From NCBI GenBank assembly GCA_031548365.1, contig JAVBRD010000016.1:1-64000 (forward strand): a stretch of DNA of 64,000 nt. The letters are read 5' to 3'. Positions 61,067 through 64,000 of this stretch are shown here, one piece after another (position 1 is the stretch's first letter; each line of letters starts with the position of its first letter). The DNA is from JAVBRD01 sp031548365 (GTDB lineage Bacteria > Bacillota > Clostridia > Christensenellales > UBA1750). The translations under genes were made by a program, and so were the position numbers. The notes under the pieces were generated by a model. The model was not told the DNA's origin, did not search any database, and worked only from the letters and a program-made list of their open reading frames with translations.

Positions 61067-61128
61067 TCGACATGCCCCCTTCCCCTTCATTGTACCACGG
61101 CGCAGCACGCGGGGAAAGCGACAAAGAA

Positions 61129-61152
61129 AGGCCCCGCCAACCGGCGGAGCCT
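61129..61152 (-). terminator. Terminator of the fourth importer genes
   Basis: AGGCTCCGCC, GGTT loop and GGCGGGGCCT on the minus strand (61152-61129) followed by TTCTTTG. It lies between the permease and the lyase, so readthrough or a separate promoter must serve the catabolic genes. Confidence 0.75.
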
Positions 61153-61178
61153 GAGTTGAACAACACTGAAACCCGGCT

Positions 61179-62114
61179 TTAATAGAAGGACTGGCGGCCC
61201 AGCATGTGCGCGATGCGGTTTGTTCCAAAGACAAGGATGGCGCCCACGACGCTCTGGAAAAGGCCGACCGCGGCGGAGAACGAGTACCTGCCGCCCACGA
61301 TGCCGATACGGTATGTGTACGTCTCAAAGACCTCGGCGACGTTGGAGTTCATGCCGTTCTGGAACAGGAAGATCTGCTCAAAACCGTTGCTCATGATGCC
61401 GCCCACGCGCAGGATGAGCATGATGACCAGCGTGTCCGCGATGCCGGAGAGCGTGATATGCCACAGCTTTTGAAAGCGGGACGCGCCGTCCACAGTAGCG
61501 GCCTCGTAGTATTCGGGGCTGATGGCGGCGAGAGAGGACAGATAGATGATCGTGCCCCAGCCCGACTCTTTCCAAACGCTCGTGATGACGATGAGCGATC
61601 GGAACCATTCTTCCGACCCGAGGAAGTTGATCTTCGTGCCGCCCAGTTTTTCGATGAGCGTGTTGATGATGCCGTCATTCATCGAAAGAAAGTTGATCGT
61701 GATGCCGCTGATGACGACCCATGAGATGAAGTGCGGCAGGTACATCAGCGTCTGCGACGTGCGCTTGAAAGGCGCGGAGTGCACCTCGTTGAGCAAAAGC
61801 GCGAGGAAGATGGGGATTGGGAATGTGAATACCAAGCGGATGAGGCTCAGGAGGATGGAGTTTGAGAACACCTGGTAGAACATGGTACTGCCGAAGAGCT
61901 GCTTGAAGTTGGCGAAGTTGTTCCACGGGCTGCCAAAGATACCCTTCCCGAAAGAAAAGTCTTTGAAAGCCATGATGATGCCGTACATCGGGATGTACTT
62001 GAATACCACCAGATAGATGAGCCCCGGCAGCATGAGCAGGTAAAGATACCTGTTCTTGAGCACGTAGCTTACAAAACCGCCGGTCTTCTTCGCGGGCTTA
62101 GGCGCGAGCACCAT
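61179..62114 (-). CDS. Carbohydrate ABC importer permease, LplB type
   Basis: Permease of 311 aa. GAGGGGG lies 7 nt before ATG 62114. FKYIPMYGIIMAFKDFSFG is the family signature and AATVDGASRFQKLWHITLSGIADT the EAA loop. Its position before the aldarate genes suggests uptake of sugar acids or their oligomers. Confidence 0.92.
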   Translation of the reverse strand: MVLAPKPAKKTGGFVSYVLKNRYLYLLMLPGLIYLVVFKYIPMYGIIMAFKDFSFGKGIFGSPWNNFANFKQLFGSTMFYQVFSNSILLSLIRLVFTFPIPIFLALLLNEVHSAPFKRTSQTLMYLPHFISWVVISGITINFLSMNDGIINTLIEKLGGTKINFLGSEEWFRSLIVITSVWKESGWGTIIYLSSLAAISPEYYEAATVDGASRFQKLWHITLSGIADTLVIMLILRVGGIMSNGFEQIFLFQNGMNSNVAEVFETYTYRIGIVGGRYSFSAAVGLFQSVVGAILVFGTNRIAHMLGRQSFY

Positions 62115-62248
62115 GAAAATCCCCCTCGCATCCGACTTGTGAAAAACGCTCAAGAAGGCGCGCATCATATGCGTGGCTTTTTCAGCGTTCCAGGGGGTTC
62201 CGGGCGAGGCACTGCGCCCCGCCCGAAACATCCCGTGAAAACGATTGC

Positions 62249-63898
62249 TTACTTGATGCCCTTGTTGATCTGGGCGGCGTTGAGGAGCGCTTCGTATTCC
62301 TTCCACGCGGGGATGTACTTCTCGTTGAGGAACTTGAGGTACTCCTCGCGCTTGATCTCGTTGGAGATGTACTTGGTCAGAAGCGTGGTGTGCTCCTTGT
62401 TCAGGTCGTCGTTGGCGACGCGGATTTTATCCCCGCCGGGGACGATGGCTTCCCACGCGGGCAGGTAGTCGACATACGTCGTCTCACTGCGCAGCCATGC
62501 TTCGCGCTTGTTGAACTCGGCAACCTGGTCGAGCGTGTCGCCGGCGGCGTTGGGCAGGGCTTTGTTGGGGCCGCGATAGCGCAGGGACAAGTAGGAGGAC
62601 GCCCACTTGGCCGATTCTTCCTTCTGGGCAGGGGTTCTCTCGACAAAGCCGTTCTCAATCTTGGTGAAGGTCAAGCCCGGCATGCCGAAGTACAGAAGCT
62701 CGTTGCCTTCGTCGGTGTAGCCGTAGTCGATCAGCGCGAGCGTCTCGTCGATGACCTTGGATTTGGCCGAAACGCCCCAGTTGCCCCAGAGCTGCGGGTT
62801 CCAATAGTCCACGGCGGGCGCGTTGGCATCAGCGCGGAGAGGCGCGCCGGGAACGGTCAAACCGTTGGGGTTGGCGGCTTGGAAGTCCTTGCTGGTGAAG
62901 GAAAGCATGGAGTGAGAGGTCGTGGGATCCTTGTAGTTGATGCCGATTTTGCCGGCGGTGAACTTGTCGGAGTCGTCATACTGCTTGTTGAGGTACCACT
63001 CCGGATCCATGGAGCCGTCGGCGAACATGTCGTGCAGCCAATCCATGTGCGCGATGAAGCCCGGCTTGGCCTGCGTGATGGTGTAGGTGCCGTCGTCGTT
63101 GGCGATGGAATCGGGCTTGAAGAACGCGTAGCTGATGTTGCGGTGGGTGATCGTTATGGGGTTCAGGGAGAAGCCGTAGGTGTCGGCCTTGCCGTTGCCG
63201 TCGGGATCGTCATGCGAGAACGCCTTGGCGACCGTATGGAAATCTTCGGGGGTCTTGGGGACTTCGAGGTTCAGCTTCTGGAGCCAGTCACCGCGGTACA
63301 CGATGCAGTCGGCGGGCTTGGTCTGAACGCGCGGGATAGCGAAGAGCTTGTTGTCAACGGAGGGCACGCGCTGCGTGGAGATCTCCATCTCGGTGAGCTC
63401 TTTGGTGACGTTGGGGAGCTTTGCGAGCACGTTGTTGTCGAACTCGAGCAGGAGGCCGTCCGCCGCCCACTGAGAGTACAGGTTGCCTGTGACGTAGATC
63501 AGGTCGTGCACGTCGCCCGAGCTCATGACGATGTTCAGGCGGTCCTGGTAGTTGTTGATCGGCGGGGCTTCAAGCTCGATCTTGGCGTTGATGCGCTTAC
63601 CGAGTTCCTCGACGACGGGGTTGTTCTCAACCACGAACGTCGCGGGCAGGCGGCAGATCCACTTGATGGTCACGGGGGGCTTGACGGCCGGAGCCGCGGC
63701 CGCAGGCGTCGCTGCGGGAGCGGGTGCGGGTGTCGCTACTGGAGCGGCGGGCGCTGCGGGCGCCGCGGACGCGGGAGCGGCGGCCGGAGCCGCGGTGGGA
63801 GCTACAGGGGCAGGCGCGGGCGTCGCGGCGGGCGCCGCGCAGCCGGCGACGCCGAGCAGCATCAGGGCGCACAGTGCGATAGCGATTGTTCTGGTCAC
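62249..63898 (-). CDS. Extracellular solute-binding lipoprotein, LplA type
   Basis: Lipoprotein of 549 aa starting at GTG 63898, GGAGG 8 nt upstream. The lipobox LGVAGC makes Cys20 the lipidation site, followed by an Ala/Pro linker of about 50 residues. It is transcribed between the LplC-type and LplB-type permeases. Confidence 0.92.
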   Translation of the reverse strand: MTRTIAIALCALMLLGVAGCAAPAATPAPAPVAPTAAPAAAPASAAPAAPAAPVATPAPAPAATPAAAAPAVKPPVTIKWICRLPATFVVENNPVVEELGKRINAKIELEAPPINNYQDRLNIVMSSGDVHDLIYVTGNLYSQWAADGLLLEFDNNVLAKLPNVTKELTEMEISTQRVPSVDNKLFAIPRVQTKPADCIVYRGDWLQKLNLEVPKTPEDFHTVAKAFSHDDPDGNGKADTYGFSLNPITITHRNISYAFFKPDSIANDDGTYTITQAKPGFIAHMDWLHDMFADGSMDPEWYLNKQYDDSDKFTAGKIGINYKDPTTSHSMLSFTSKDFQAANPNGLTVPGAPLRADANAPAVDYWNPQLWGNWGVSAKSKVIDETLALIDYGYTDEGNELLYFGMPGLTFTKIENGFVERTPAQKEESAKWASSYLSLRYRGPNKALPNAAGDTLDQVAEFNKREAWLRSETTYVDYLPAWEAIVPGGDKIRVANDDLNKEHTTLLTKYISNEIKREEYLKFLNEKYIPAWKEYEALLNAAQINKGIK

Positions 63899-63927
63899 CA
63901 AAACAGCCTCCTTTTTTGTTTCCGGGG

Positions 63928-64000
63928 TTATTCCTTCACACCGCCCAATACAAGGCCGGTCATAAAGTACTTCTGGAGGAAGGGATACACGCACATGATG
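63928..64000 (-). CDS. Carbohydrate ABC importer permease, LplC type, C-terminal end only
   Basis: The last 23 codons of a minus-strand gene running off the window. They encode VYPFLQKYFMTGLVLGGVKE, which matches the invariant C-terminus of the three other LplC-type permeases here (YPFLQKYFVKGVMIGSLKG and alike). The stop is 29 bp before the lipoprotein start. Confidence 0.85.
   Translation of the reverse strand, partial: IMCVYPFLQKYFMTGLVLGGVKE

Noticed and set aside
1..64000. tRNA, rRNA or riboswitch genes
   Set aside because: I saw no cloverleaf, rRNA segment or known aptamer consensus; small RNAs without strong motifs could be missed by eye.

Overview
The window (64 kb, mostly GC-rich, roughly 55-60% G+C by eye) looks like the chromosome of a spore-forming, sugar-scavenging member of the Bacillota (Clostridia-like). 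Pointers are GGAGG-type ribosome sites with frequent GTG/TTG starts, LplA/LplB/LplC-type carbohydrate ABC importers paired with YesN-type membrane-anchored AraC regulators, an OhrR/glutathione-peroxidase pair of Firmicutes type, and collagen-like and BclB-like (exosporium) proteins. The exact genus cannot be read from the sequence.

Layout. 1-1.1 kb: 3' end of an IS1182-type transposase. 1.5-10.1 kb: promoter, two permeases, a lipoprotein solute-binding protein, an AraC regulator and two tandem FAD oxidoreductases. 10.8-17.0 kb and 24.5-25.5 kb: a surface-protein locus with a 1161-residue GLUG-repeat protein, a collagen-like protein translationally coupled to a LamG-like protein, and a collagen-like gene that appears to be split in two. 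17.0-24.5 kb: an AT-rich 7.5-kb element carrying a large serine recombinase, a small gene coupled to it, a Replic_Relax-like protein, a VirD4/TraG-like ATPase, an M48 protease and a membrane-anchored radical-SAM protein. 26-32.6 kb: TetR regulator, c-di-GMP phosphodiesterase, tocopherol-cyclase-like protein overlapping a Rieske/FAD oxidoreductase, and a small cysteine protein. 32.9-39.2 kb: second AraC regulator divergent from a second importer. 39.4-47.9 kb: Gpx-OhrR operon, a D-2-hydroxyacid dehydrogenase, a third importer, then a DapA-like aldolase/epimerase pair. 48-57 kb: hypothetical proteins, a heterodimeric ABC exporter, an alkylation-repair operon (adaA-ogt-alkA) and a lipoprotein. 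57.3-64 kb: a fourth importer running into a glucarate/galactarate catabolic operon (kdgD-like, garD, gudD).

The most interesting observation is that the 7.5-kb element sits between the 5' half (25507-24498, minus strand) and the 3' half (16997-16340, minus strand) of what reads as one BclB-like exosporium gene. Both halves share a 15-bp repeat in the same reading phase, so precise excision would restore an uninterrupted Gly-X-Y frame joined to a BclB-type C-terminal domain. This is the architecture of the developmentally excised elements in sigK or spsM of other spore formers; whether this one excises during sporulation is inference. A matching promoter-like motif (ACC, 16 bases, CATACAATGG), which resembles mother-cell sporulation promoters, precedes both the split gene and the GLUG-protein gene.
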